A stretch of DNA of 28,124 bases from CAYGZA01 sp964354135. Its GTDB lineage: Bacteria > Planctomycetota > Planctomycetia > Pirellulales > Thermoguttaceae. Positions 1-6,819 of the stretch are shown piece after piece. Location: assembly GCA_964354135.1 (NCBI GenBank), contig CAYGZA010000047.1:1-28124 (forward strand), written 5' to 3'. The notes under the pieces are model-generated. The model searched no databases, was not told the DNA's origin, and saw only the letters and a program-made list of their open reading frames with translations. The stretch's first letter is position 1. Each line of letters opens with the position of its first letter. The translations under genes were made by a program, and so were the position numbers.

Positions 1-943
1 TCGGCTCGTTGGGATCGTCGGCCTCCACCAGCACGCTGTAGAAGGCGGTGATGCTTCCCGTCGGGCTCCGCCCGGCGCGCTCGACCAGCTTGGGGAGCGT
101 CGCGAACACCGAGGGGGTGAAGCCCCGCGTCGTGGGCGGCTCTCCGGCGGCCAGTCCGATCTCGCGCTGGGCCAGCGCAAAGCGGGTCAGCGAGTCCATC
201 AGGAAGAGCACGTCTTTTCCCTGATCGCGGAAGTACTCGGCGATGGCGGTGGCGGCCAGCGCGGCGTGGACGCGGACCAGGGCCGGCTCGTTGCTGGTGG
301 CCACGACGACCACGCTCTTGGCCAGCCCCTCGCTCCCCAGGTCGCGCTGGATGAACTCGTTGACTTCGCGGCCCCGCTCGCCGATCAGGGCGACGACCGT
401 CACGTCGGCGGCGGTGTAGCGGGCCATCATCCCGAGCAAAATGCTCTTGCCGATGCCGGAACCGGCGAAGATCCCCATGCGCTGGCCCCGCCCGCAAGTC
501 AAGAGCCCGTCCACCGCGCGGACGCCGGTGGACAAGGCGGTGTCGATCCGCGGCCGCTTGCAGGGGTGCGGCGGGGCGCGGAGAAGGCTCGTCCGGTCCT
601 GTAGCGCCGGTTGGGGCTTTCCGTCGACGGCGGTTCCTTGGGCGTCGATCACGCGGCCCAGGAGCTCCAGACCCACGCGGAGCCAGCGGTTCGTGCGGAC
701 CAGCCGGACGCGATTTCCCCGGCGGATGCCGGTAAGGTCGGTCAGCGGATACAAGAGCGTGTGCTCCTCGCGGAAACCGATAACCTCGGCGGCCAAGGGC
801 GGGCCGGCCTGACGCTGGATCTCGACCACGGCCCCGATCGGCGCGGGAAATCCCGCCACCGAGACGGTCATCCCCACCGTCTGCGCCACGCTCCCCCAGA
901 GCGCCGTCGGCATCAGGGCATCGAGTTGCTCGCTAATTTCCAT
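1..943 (-). CDS. fliI: Flagellum-specific ATPase FliI (5' part, runs off window)
   Basis: FliI is the hexameric ATPase of the flagellar type III export apparatus; it works at the inner face of the membrane and is held there by FliH. From ATG at 943 I read 314 residues before the window edge; the family is about 440 long, so the C-terminal third is missing. Visible are the N-terminal beta-barrel region, Walker A GSGIGKS (161-167), the GERGREV stretch (188-194), Walker B VLFLMD (245-250) followed by SLTR, and the PSVFATLPKLVERAG segment typical of FliI/YscN ATPases rather than F1-beta. It is the last gene seen in the flgB-fliI operon. It is separated from fliH by 372 bases that contain a degenerate GxxExxY gene and repeats, whereas most flagellar junctions here are tight. 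Paralogous injectisome ATPases are the only alternative, and the flagellar neighbours exclude them. Confidence 0.96.
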   Translation of the reverse strand, partial: MEISEQLDALMPTALWGSVAQTVGMTVSVAGFPAPIGAVVEIQRQAGPPLAAEVIGFREEHTLLYPLTDLTGIRRGNRVRLVRTNRWLRVGLELLGRVIDAQGTAVDGKPQPALQDRTSLLRAPPHPCKRPRIDTALSTGVRAVDGLLTCGRGQRMGIFAGSGIGKSILLGMMARYTAADVTVVALIGERGREVNEFIQRDLGSEGLAKSVVVVATSNEPALVRVHAALAATAIAEYFRDQGKDVLFLMDSLTRFALAQREIGLAAGEPPTTRGFTPSVFATLPKLVERAGRSPTGSITAFYSVLVEADDPNEP

Positions 944-965
944 CGCAAGGCCCGCGGGTCTTCAA

Positions 966-985
966 CAGGTTTCACGCAAAGGCGC
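966..985. repeat. Left arm of 20-bp perfect inverted repeat
   Basis: CAGGTTTCACGCAAAGGCGC is matched exactly, in inverted orientation, at 1217-1236. The two arms bound the truncated GxxExxY gene between fliH and fliI. This arm overlaps the last codons of the truncated reading frame. Confidence 0.9.
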
Positions 986-1181
986 AAAGCAGCCCCTCAT
1001 CAAACTTGATCGATTCGTACTGGACGGGGATCGCTTGTTGTCGGACTACACTAACTCCACGCTTGCTCAACTCGTATGCCAGACTCGCTTCATACACGAT
1101 TTCGAACAGACCCGGCCCGAGACTCGTGTGGACTTTGTATGCGGCATCGACGACCTGCTTGGCGATCTCATTCTCAGTCAC
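972..1181 (-). pseudogene. Truncated GxxExxY protein gene
   Basis: The frame starts at GTG 1181 behind a purine-rich GGGGGGAG site and encodes 69 residues. The N-terminal half is clearly GxxExxY family: TENEIAKQVVDAAYKVHTSLGPGLFEIVYE, with the name-giving G24, E27 and Y30. The family is usually about 120-126 residues. Here the similarity stops at FDEG (about residue 63), exactly where the conserved (C)GYRxDVLV...ELK stretch should begin. The frame then runs through the repeat (LLCAFA) to a stop inside it. The PD-(D/E)xK-like residues D and ExK are therefore missing and the product is probably inactive. The break at the repeat suggests deletion between the middle of the gene and a downstream repeat copy. 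It sits inside the flagellar operon between fliH and fliI, in the same direction as those genes. Confidence 0.85.
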
Positions 1182-1200
1182 TCACTCTTCTCCCCCCTTT

Positions 1201-1299
1201 GCACCTTTGCCTCTCCGCGCCTTTGCGTGAAACCTGCTCTTTTCTGATTCCCTCTTCCCAGGTTAGCACCTTTGCTCCTCTGCGCCTTTGCGTGAAACC
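1201..1299. repeat. Right inverted-repeat arm plus direct repeat copy
   Basis: 1217-1236 is the exact inverted partner of 966-985. A second, direct copy of the same unit lies at 1266-1299: both copies begin GCACCTTTG (1201, 1266) and end GCGCCTTTGCGTGAAACC. Read on the minus strand the units are purine-rich and roughly 8-nt periodic (CGCAAAGG, CGCAGAGG, AGCAAAGG). The unit resembles the repeat flanking the intact GxxExxY gene at 6800-6819. Confidence 0.85.
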
Positions 1300-1315
1300 C
1301 CCCCTTCGATACACC

Positions 1316-1981
1316 TCACGTCAGCTCCTCTTCGATCCGCGCGAGCTGGGCCTCCAACTGCTGGTCGATCACCCCGAATCGGGTTTCCACGCGGCAGCCG
1401 CCGGAAGTGACCTCCGGGTCGGCGATCAGTTCGGCCGTGCCCACGCCCGACGTCTCCCGCACGAGCATCTCGATCTGCGGGCGCAGCGTTTGGTGGTCGG
1501 CGGGGTTGAGGTGGATCCGCACCTGGGAGCCGCCCGCCGCCAGTTCCAGGGCCTCGCGGACCAGCTTCAGGGCGATTTCCGGGCTGCGCGAGAGTTCCCG
1601 GCGCACCAGCCGCCGGGCAATGGCCGCCGCCACGTGGACCGCGCTCTTCTCCCAATGGGAGAGCCATGCCTGCTTGGCGTGGCGGATTTCCGCGATTACC
1701 TGCTGGAGCGCCGGCATGAGGGTGGTCAACTGCTGGGCGAGCTGCTTCTTCACCGTCTCTTCGATCGCTGCCTGGCCGGCCTGACGGCCCTCCATCTCGG
1801 CCTGGCGGCGAATGGTCTCGGCCTCTTGCTGGGCCTGCTTGCGGGCCTGGAGGAGAATCTGCGCCGCCTCGGCGCGGACCTTCTCCAAGTACCGGTTGGC
1901 CCTTTGGGTCATGTCGTCGAAGTTGAACGCCACGCCTTGGACGGCACTGTTGCGGTCGGCGGCCTTGATGATTGCGGGCAT
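1316..1981 (-). CDS. fliH: Flagellar assembly protein FliH
   Basis: FliH binds the ATPase FliI and links it to the C-ring and export gate in the cytoplasm. The protein is 221 residues, near the usual length. Residues about 30-95 form a charged, Gln/Glu/Ala-rich helix of the kind seen in FliH and F-type b/delta stalks (EKVRAEAAQILLQARKQA onward). The C-terminal domain (about 110-221) carries the ARRLVRREL segment, VRIHLNPAD and GGCRVETRFGVIDQQLEAQL, all typical of FliH/YscL. The ATG at 1981 lies 7 nt from the fliG stop codon. The gene order fliF-fliG-fliH-fliI is the canonical one, so the assignment rests on both sequence and context. Confidence 0.93.
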   Translation of the reverse strand: MPAIIKAADRNSAVQGVAFNFDDMTQRANRYLEKVRAEAAQILLQARKQAQQEAETIRRQAEMEGRQAGQAAIEETVKKQLAQQLTTLMPALQQVIAEIRHAKQAWLSHWEKSAVHVAAAIARRLVRRELSRSPEIALKLVREALELAAGGSQVRIHLNPADHQTLRPQIEMLVRETSGVGTAELIADPEVTSGGCRVETRFGVIDQQLEAQLARIEEELT

Positions 1982-1988
1982 CTGCTTG

Positions 1989-2999
1989 CTAGGTCAAAAC
2001 GGGTGCGCGTGCCGTGGGCGGCAGCTCGATGCGTCCTTCAATCGCCAGCCGGCGGGCCAGCTCGGCCAACCGGCGGCGGGCTTCATCCACGTCGCTAAGG
2101 CGAATGGGGCCGAAATGATCCAGCCTCTGCCGGACCGCTTGGGCCTCCGCGTCGGGAAGGTGGCCGAGGAACCGCTCCAGCCACTCCGGCGGGGCCCCGA
2201 CCAAGGCCATCACCACCAGCTCCGGATCGGCGGCCGCGATCGTGGTGGCCAGGGTGTCGTCGTCCGCTTCCATCAAGTCGGAGAACTCAAAGCGGCCGGG
2301 GCTGAGTTTCTCCACCAGCCGGCGGTCGTGCTGCGCGAGGTTCTCGAGGATTTGCATCCCCACCCGCGGTTCCGCGGCCTGGAGGATCGCGCTCACGGCG
2401 GCCAATCCGGCCACCCGGCGCCGCTGCATCCGGACCTGCTCGGAGAGCCGCCGCTCCAGCCCGCGCTCCACGTCGCGAAGGATCTCCGGGTCGGTCTCCT
2501 CCAGGTCCACGAGGCGGCGGATCACGTCGGCCTGGACTGCCGGCGCCAGGCGGGCCAGGACGTTCCCGGCCGTTTCCGGAGGCAGGTGGGAAAGGACCAG
2601 GGCAACCACTTGGGACCGCTCGCCGGCCAGGACCTTCACGAGCTTGTCGATCTCGGCATCGCGGAGGAACCGAAACGGCGGCGGCTTGGGAGCGGCCGGC
2701 TCGGGCTCCTCGACGGCGGGACCGGGCGTGCCCGCGGCAAGCTTCCGCGCGAGCCGATCGTCCAGCTCGATTCCCGGCGGGTACTTTTCGGCAGCCAAAG
2801 GCCCCCGGCGACGAAACTCCTCCAGGACTTGCCCCTGTTCCTTGGGGTCCACGGCTTCCATCTCGACCATCGCCTGGCGGACCTGCCGGGCCTGTTCCGG
2901 ACCCATGCGTTCGAGAACCAGGTCGGCCGTCCGCCGGTCCAGGCTGAAGACCAGGATGGCTGCTTTGCGGAGACCGTCGCGGTTGGATTTCTGGGTCAT
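1989..2999 (-). CDS. fliG: Flagellar motor switch protein FliG
   Basis: FliG forms the upper C-ring, binds the FliF ring with its N-terminal domain and takes torque from the MotA stator with its C-terminal domain. The protein is 336 residues, the normal size. The N-terminal domain begins LRKAAILVFSLDRRTADLVLERM. A linker rich in Pro and Ala follows (about 115-135). The middle domain contains KLVKVLAGERSQVVALVLSHLPPETAGNVLARL; the usual EHPQ motif reads GERSQ here. The C-terminal domain (about 235-325) has DDDTLATTIAAADPELVVMALVGAP and the charged helix DEARRRLAELARRL, where torque residues normally lie. It starts 3 nt after the fliF stop codon, which suggests translational coupling. Confidence 0.96.
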   Translation of the reverse strand: MTQKSNRDGLRKAAILVFSLDRRTADLVLERMGPEQARQVRQAMVEMEAVDPKEQGQVLEEFRRRGPLAAEKYPPGIELDDRLARKLAAGTPGPAVEEPEPAAPKPPPFRFLRDAEIDKLVKVLAGERSQVVALVLSHLPPETAGNVLARLAPAVQADVIRRLVDLEETDPEILRDVERGLERRLSEQVRMQRRRVAGLAAVSAILQAAEPRVGMQILENLAQHDRRLVEKLSPGRFEFSDLMEADDDTLATTIAAADPELVVMALVGAPPEWLERFLGHLPDAEAQAVRQRLDHFGPIRLSDVDEARRRLAELARRLAIEGRIELPPTARAPVLT

Positions 3000-3002
3000 G
3001 GC

Positions 3003-4685
3003 TCAGCTCGCACTGCCGATCCAGGTGCGGAGGATGTTGGCCGCGGCGTCGGGGTCGTCCAAGATCAATTGGGATAGCTCATCGCGGAGGGTGGGCCCGC
3101 TGCCGCTGAGGCGTTTGAGCCGGCGCTCGGCGGGGCTTTCCGGCGGTCCTGCCGTTTCTTCAACGGACGGTCTGGCAGCGGCCGCGGCTCCGGCCCGAAG
3201 TCCGGCTCCCGCTCCGGCGACCGGCACGGGAATCGGCGCCACCGCGGCCGGCGCCGCGCGGAACATAGACCGCAGCATCAAGAGGCTCACCAGGGCCAGC
3301 CCGATCAGACCCAGCGTGCTCCAATTCTCCCCGAGCCAGCTCATCGCTTTCTCGGGAATCCCCGGCTCCGGAAACGTCTCCGGGGGGATGTCGGCGAACT
3401 CGGCGACGCTCACGAGCTTGGTCACATCGGTCTCGCCTTCCGGCACGGGGAGAAGCGGAGCGATGGATTCGCGGATCTTCGTGATTTCCTGGGTGCGGAT
3501 CTGGTCCAGGTCGGCCTGCGAAGGCTTCTTGGCTTCCGCCGCGGCCGTGGCTCCTTCGCGCGTCCGCCAGACGTTTTCCAGGTAACTGGTCGGCACGCCG
3601 ATGGAGACCTTCACCCGCTTGGGCGTCAGGCCGGCCATGTCCTTCTCCGTGGAGCGGCCACCGATGGCGTTGAGGTCCTCCCGCGTCGTCTCGTCTTCCT
3701 CTTCCTGGGCGCCTTTGCCCGGAGCGGAGGGCAACGCCTGCGGCTGCATCGCCTTGAAGCCGGCGATCCCCGCCGGGACCGTTCCCACGTTGGTCCGCGT
3801 CCGGCTCTTCTCCAAGCTCTTTACTGGGGTGCCCTTGGGATCGTGCTTGACTTCCCTTTCCCGGTGAAAGCGGATGTTGTCCAGCTCCACGTCCACGGAG
3901 ACCAAGACCCCGGCGATGTGACCCACGCGGTCGAGGATCTTCTTCTTCCAGTCCTGCTCGAAGGTGCGCTTGCGGGCAATGTCCACGTCGTCCGACGGAT
4001 CGCCGCCGCTGCCGGCCTCGCCGAAGAAGCTCTTGTTGTGCTTCAGGTCGACCACCGCCACTTTCTCCGGCTTCAGCCCGGCGACGCTTCCGGCCATCAG
4101 CCCTCGGATCGCCCTGACCTGGGCGTCGGTGACGGGCTGCGAGTCGAGCGGGGTGACGCTCACCGAGGCGGTGGTCACGTTCTCCATGCCGAACCCGCGC
4201 TTGGTCTCCGTGTCGTACAGCACGAGGGCGTCCTGGAAGCCCATGGCTTTGACTCGCCGGGCAAGCTCCTTCTGTTTGGCGTTGCGGATCAGTTGCTGGC
4301 GCTGCTGGCCGTCCATGAGCACGCTGGTGCTGCTGGCCGCGCTATCCAGGTCGTCGCCAGGGAGCTTCGGCAGGGCATTGTTCTTCGCCAAGGCGGCCAC
4401 GTAGGCGGCCTGCTGGCCGCGGGGGATGCGGATCCGCGAGCCGTCGAAAGTCCATCCGCCTAATCCCTCTTTGGCGAGCGCTGCCTCCATGGCGCGCAAC
4501 TGCTCGGTGGAGAATGCTTCCCCGCCCATCAGGTACACGGCGGGGCCGGAGGCCTGGTAGTGGAACAAGTACGCCAGACTGACGACCACGAGGACCAAGA
4601 GGAGCGCGGCAGTGATCCGCGCCCCGATGGTCATCGAGCGAAACAGCTCCGTCAGTTGCAGGAAGGCTTTATTGAGGAAGTCCAT
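3003..4685 (-). CDS. fliF: Flagellar MS-ring protein FliF
   Basis: FliF builds the MS ring in the inner membrane, the platform for rod, C-ring and export gate. The protein is 560 residues, the usual length. It has a transmembrane segment at about 22-41, the ring-building domains (about 48-220) including the segment with GMENVTTASVSVTPLDSQPVTDAQVRAIRGLMAGSV in shortened or varied form, a large periplasmic region, a second transmembrane segment at about 457-474, an Ala/Pro-rich linker, and a C-terminal FliG-binding tail (LRDELSQLILDDPDAAANILRTWIG). Upstream there is a 150-nt gap to fliE filled with 7-bp repeat arrays; downstream fliG follows after 3 nt. Confidence 0.97.
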   Translation of the reverse strand: MDFLNKAFLQLTELFRSMTIGARITAALLLVLVVVSLAYLFHYQASGPAVYLMGGEAFSTEQLRAMEAALAKEGLGGWTFDGSRIRIPRGQQAAYVAALAKNNALPKLPGDDLDSAASSTSVLMDGQQRQQLIRNAKQKELARRVKAMGFQDALVLYDTETKRGFGMENVTTASVSVTPLDSQPVTDAQVRAIRGLMAGSVAGLKPEKVAVVDLKHNKSFFGEAGSGGDPSDDVDIARKRTFEQDWKKKILDRVGHIAGVLVSVDVELDNIRFHREREVKHDPKGTPVKSLEKSRTRTNVGTVPAGIAGFKAMQPQALPSAPGKGAQEEEDETTREDLNAIGGRSTEKDMAGLTPKRVKVSIGVPTSYLENVWRTREGATAAAEAKKPSQADLDQIRTQEITKIRESIAPLLPVPEGETDVTKLVSVAEFADIPPETFPEPGIPEKAMSWLGENWSTLGLIGLALVSLLMLRSMFRAAPAAVAPIPVPVAGAGAGLRAGAAAAARPSVEETAGPPESPAERRLKRLSGSGPTLRDELSQLILDDPDAAANILRTWIGSAS

Positions 4686-4692
4686 AGCAGAC

Positions 4693-4821
4693 AGGGTTTA
4701 GGGTTCAGGGTTCAGGATTTGAGAAGAAGTAGGCAGTAGACAATAGGCGGTCGGAGAAGGCGATGCGTGTTTTCCTCATTCAGCATCCCTCAGTTCATTC
4801 ATCATTCATCATTCATCATTC
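4693..4821. repeat. Three families of degenerate 7-bp repeats between fliE and fliF
   Basis: Nearly the whole 150-nt gap is low-complexity. Four units of AGGGTTC type lie at 4693-4720, three units of RTAGRCR type (GTAGGCA, GTAGACA, ATAGGCG) at 4729-4749, and three and a half units of ATTCATC at 4797-4821. All three families share a 7-bp period although their sequences differ. The gap lies inside an operon, so the repeats would be transcribed. Confidence 0.85.
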
Positions 4822-4835
4822 TCTCGTCCCTCATG

Positions 4836-5135
4836 TCACACCCGAATGTTCTGTATCTCCTGATACGCTTGCACGACCTTGTTGCGGACCTGCAGCATGA
4901 GGCGGAAGGCGATGTCGGCCTTCTGCACCGCGGTGAGGACTTCGGCCGGGCTGACGTCCCCGCCGGTGGCCAGTTGCTCGACGGCCCGGTCCGCCGCCTG
5001 CTGCATCGAGTTGACCTCCTCAATCGAGTTGAGGAGCATGTCCCGGAACGACGGTCCGCCGGTCGGCGCCTCCGCTTTGGCCAGTGCCTGCGGCGAGACC
5101 GTGATCGGGATGCCGATGTTGCCGACTGGATTCAT
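4836..5135 (-). CDS. fliE: Flagellar hook-basal body protein FliE
   Basis: FliE is the small adaptor between the MS ring or export gate and the proximal rod. The protein is 99 residues, the usual length. It contains SFRDMLLNSIEEVNSMQQAADRAVEQLATG, then the highly conserved tail EVLTAVQKADIAFRLMLQVRNKVVQAYQEIQNIRV. A longer open frame extends upstream to 5321, but it overlaps flgC. I choose ATG 5135 because the protein then begins MNPVGNIGIP and because its A is shared with the flgC stop (TAATG), a classic coupled start. Order flgB-flgC-fliE is canonical. Confidence 0.95.
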   Translation of the reverse strand: MNPVGNIGIPITVSPQALAKAEAPTGGPSFRDMLLNSIEEVNSMQQAADRAVEQLATGGDVSPAEVLTAVQKADIAFRLMLQVRNKVVQAYQEIQNIRV

Positions 5136-5554
5136 TAGACGATGATCCTCAGCGTCTGCTGGGCAAGGTCCTTGGCGATCTCGATGGCCCCGAGGTTCGC
5201 CTCGTACGCCCGGGCGACCGTCAGGGCGTCGGTGAACTCGACCATCATGTCGATGTTCGGGTAGGCCACGTGGCCTTGGTGCGGCCCTTCCTTGACGGCG
5301 TCGGGGTTGTTGGGGTCCCAAACGTAGCGGGGCTCGGCGTCTTCGATGCCCACTTCAGCGACCTTCACTCCGGCTGCCCCGCCCTGGCCGACGCCGTCGT
5401 CGGCCTGGAGGACCACGTAGCGGCGCTGGAAGGGCTTGGCCTCGCCGGCCTCGTTGTGCGTGGTCGAGATGTTGGCCAGGTTCTGCGAAATCACGTTCAT
5501 TCGCGCCCGGTTGGCCACCAGCGCGCTGGTGCTGACGTCCAGGGATGAGAACAT
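5135..5554 (-). CDS. flgC: Flagellar proximal rod protein FlgC
   Basis: FlgC is a proximal-rod subunit exported by the flagellar type III system. The protein is 139 residues, normal for the family. The N-terminal helix carries STSALVANRARMNVISQNLANISTTHNEAGEAKPFQRRYVV, matching the rod/hook signature. The C-terminal helix reads NIDMMVEFTDALTVARAYEANLGAIEIAKDLAQQTLRIIV, including the conserved ARAYEAN. The stop codon overlaps the fliE start by one base. Upstream, a 147-nt gap to flgB is filled by a 7-bp repeat array, so the two rod genes are unusually far apart for an operon. Confidence 0.96.
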   Translation of the reverse strand: MFSSLDVSTSALVANRARMNVISQNLANISTTHNEAGEAKPFQRRYVVLQADDGVGQGGAAGVKVAEVGIEDAEPRYVWDPNNPDAVKEGPHQGHVAYPNIDMMVEFTDALTVARAYEANLGAIEIAKDLAQQTLRIIV

Positions 5555-5578
5555 GATCGTTTTTCTCCTACCTTGAGC

Positions 5579-5691
5579 TATCGGCTCTCAGCTTTCAGGT
5601 ATCAGCTTTCAGCTCTGAGACACTCGCTGAAAACCGACCGCTGACTGCTGATAGCTGACTGCTGATAGCTGATAGCTGATAGCTGATAGCT
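5579..5691. repeat. Inverted array of 7-bp repeats between flgB and flgC
   Basis: Left half 5579-5613: five units of TATCAGC type (TATCGGC, TCTCAGC, TTTCAGG, TATCAGC, TTTCAGC). Right half 5640-5688: seven units of the complementary type GCTGATA or GCTGACT, the last four being identical GCTGATA. The two halves are inverted with respect to each other, so a transcript could fold into a long imperfect stem in several registers. Confidence 0.88.
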
Positions 5692-5701
5692 AGCCCTTTC
5701 G

Positions 5702-6115
5702 TCATACTCGTTCGCTAATCGCCGTTTGCAGCAACCGGAACTGATTGGTCATGATCGCCAGCGCCATGTTGTGCTGGAGCTGGTTCTTGACCATCTCGGT
5801 GACCTGGAGTTCGGCCGCATTGTCGCTCTGGTCGTGGAAGAGGATGCTTCGCGGGTCCTTGGCGACCTTCGCCACCGGGTCGGCGGCGTCGGCCGTCAGC
5901 TCGCCGGGGGAGGACGCGGCCGCCGGCTGGTGCCGCGACTGCACCGCTTCCCGGAGCCGGGCCTGGAAGTTCTCCACCGACAGGTCCCGGGCCTTGTAGC
6001 CCGGCGTGCCGAGGTTGGCGATGTTGCCGGCCAGGACGTTGTGCCGGGCCTGGGCGAACTGCACCACCTGCTCCAGCACCGGAATACTCGTCGATCGGAA
6101 GATGCCTTGAAACAT
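5702..6115 (-). CDS. flgB: Flagellar proximal rod protein FlgB
   Basis: FlgB is the first proximal-rod subunit. I choose ATG 6115, giving 137 residues starting MFQGIFRSTSIPVLEQVVQFAQARHNVLAGNIANLGTPGYKARDL; this matches the family start, and a GGGAG site lies 8-9 nt upstream. A GTG at 6130 would add only five residues. The rod signature NIANLGTPGYKARDL and the C-terminal helix ELQVTEMVKNQLQHNMALAIMTNQFRLLQTAISERV are intact. A sigma54 promoter lies about 50 nt upstream (6167-6184), so flgB heads the basal-body operon. The leader has a direct repeat, TGGGAGTGA on the minus strand, at 6121-6129 and 6143-6151; the proximal copy contains the ribosome-binding site. Confidence 0.95.
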   Translation of the reverse strand: MFQGIFRSTSIPVLEQVVQFAQARHNVLAGNIANLGTPGYKARDLSVENFQARLREAVQSRHQPAAASSPGELTADAADPVAKVAKDPRSILFHDQSDNAAELQVTEMVKNQLQHNMALAIMTNQFRLLQTAISERV

Positions 6116-6166
6116 AGCGATCACTCCCACGCGCGGAGGCCTTCACTCCCATGAGAAAAGTATCTC

Positions 6167-6184
6167 TAGCAACGGACGTGCCAA
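6167..6184 (-). promoter_or_regulatory. Sigma54 (RpoN) promoter of flgB operon
   Basis: On the minus strand the sequence is TTGGCACGTCCGTTGCTA. It fits the sigma54 consensus TGGCACG-N4-TTGCW at every fixed position, with GG at 6182-6181 and GC at 6170-6169 in the required spacing. The expected start of transcription is near 6157, about 40 nt before the flgB ATG. The gene of a sigma54-dependent activator lies directly upstream, which supports function. Confidence 0.9.
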
Positions 6185-6327
6185 GGCCGCTGGCGGGCAA
6201 CGGGTGACCGCGCCAGCGCCCGATCACCCTTGACCCAAGCTGCCGTCTGTCTTGCGCTTATCCCCTATTCTCTCTGGAATCCCCGTCTGACTTGCTCGCC
6301 GTTTTCTTCCTACGTGCCACGACACCT

Positions 6328-6362
6328 GGCAATTCCTGCGCCCGGGTTCGGCAGGAATTGCC
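6328..6362. repeat. 12-bp perfect inverted repeat (hairpin)
   Basis: GGCAATTCCTGC (6328-6339) is followed after 11 nt by its exact complement GCAGGAATTGCC (6351-6362). No T-run follows on either strand, so it is not a standard intrinsic terminator. It lies just behind the 3' end of the intact GxxExxY gene and its repeat arm. Confidence 0.8.
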
Positions 6363-6381
6363 GATCGATGCCCCCGAAAGA

Positions 6382-6406
6382 CCGCAGAGACACAGAGACG
6401 CAGAGA
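6382..6406. repeat. Downstream repeat arm of GxxExxY module
   Basis: CCGCAGAGACACAGAGACGC (6382-6401), continued by AGAGA, is an inverted partner of 6800-6819 with 18 of 20 bases matching. It lies 3 nt beyond the stop codon of the GxxExxY gene. Confidence 0.85.
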
Positions 6407-6408
6407 AG

Positions 6409-6789
6409 TCAGAAGTTATGTACGAGTCGCTTGAGTCCATCCTTCAATAGCGGAACGTTGAAATTGATCAAGAGCCCCACGGCACACGCCCGAAGCTTCA
6501 AGTAGGTTAGCAGTTGGGCCTCGTGGATTGGCAAGAGTTGTTCCACTGCCTTGAGTTCAACGATGACGAGGTCTTCCACCAAGACGTCAATCCTGTACCC
6601 GCAGTCCAGCTTGATTCCCTTGTACTGAACGGGCAACTCGACCTGACGCCGGAACGGAATCCCCCGCAACGACAACTCATGGCATAGGCATTGCTCATAC
6701 GCCGATTCCAATAACCCTGGCCCCAACGCCTGATGCACCTCAATCGCCCCTCCAATGATGTTCTCGGTCAGTACGTTCTCTCTTCGCAT
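6409..6789 (-). CDS. GxxExxY protein, intact
   Basis: A full-length member (126 residues) of the GxxExxY family, small proteins related to PD-(D/E)xK nucleases and present in several copies in planctomycetes and verrucomicrobia; their role is not known. Visible are LTENIIGGAIEVHQALGPGLLESAYE with G25, E28 and Y31, then LDCGYRIDVLVEDLVIVELKAVEQL, where D68 and E78-x-K80 fit the nuclease-fold metal site, and IHEAQLLTYLKL. The start ATG 6789 follows AGGAGGAA, which is itself part of the flanking repeat. The gene lies between the sigma54 response regulator and the flgB promoter, in the same direction as both. Inverted arms of a CGCAGAG repeat bound it. Any nuclease activity is inference. Confidence 0.88.
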   Translation of the reverse strand: MRRENVLTENIIGGAIEVHQALGPGLLESAYEQCLCHELSLRGIPFRRQVELPVQYKGIKLDCGYRIDVLVEDLVIVELKAVEQLLPIHEAQLLTYLKLRACAVGLLINFNVPLLKDGLKRLVHNF

Positions 6790-6799
6790 TTCCTCCTTC

Positions 6800-6819
6800 G
6801 CGTCTCTGCGCCTCTGCGG
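6800..6819. repeat. Upstream repeat arm of GxxExxY module
   Basis: GCGTCTCTGCGCCTCTGCGG; on the minus strand it reads CCGCAGAGGCGCAGAGACGC and runs directly into the ribosome-binding site of the GxxExxY gene. The core CGCARAGGCGCARAG is shared with the repeat flanking the truncated copy at 972-1181. Confidence 0.85.

Noticed and set aside
966..1236. Insertion sequence with terminal inverted repeats
   Set aside because: No transposase gene and no clear target-site duplication; called as a repeat-bounded module only.
1076..3585. Long open frames on the plus strand opposite fliH/fliG/fliF
   Set aside because: They are shadows of strongly supported flagellar genes on the minus strand; their translations are Arg/Pro/Gly-rich with no family features.
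4693..4720. Telomere-like repeat
   Set aside because: Only four degenerate AGGGTTC units inside an operon; the resemblance to telomere repeats is by chance.
5135..5321. Longer FliE starting at 5321
   Set aside because: The extension overlaps flgC in another frame and has no family similarity; TAATG coupling supports 5135.
4693..5691. CRISPR array
   Set aside because: Units are 7 bp without spacers of regular length and there are no cas genes.
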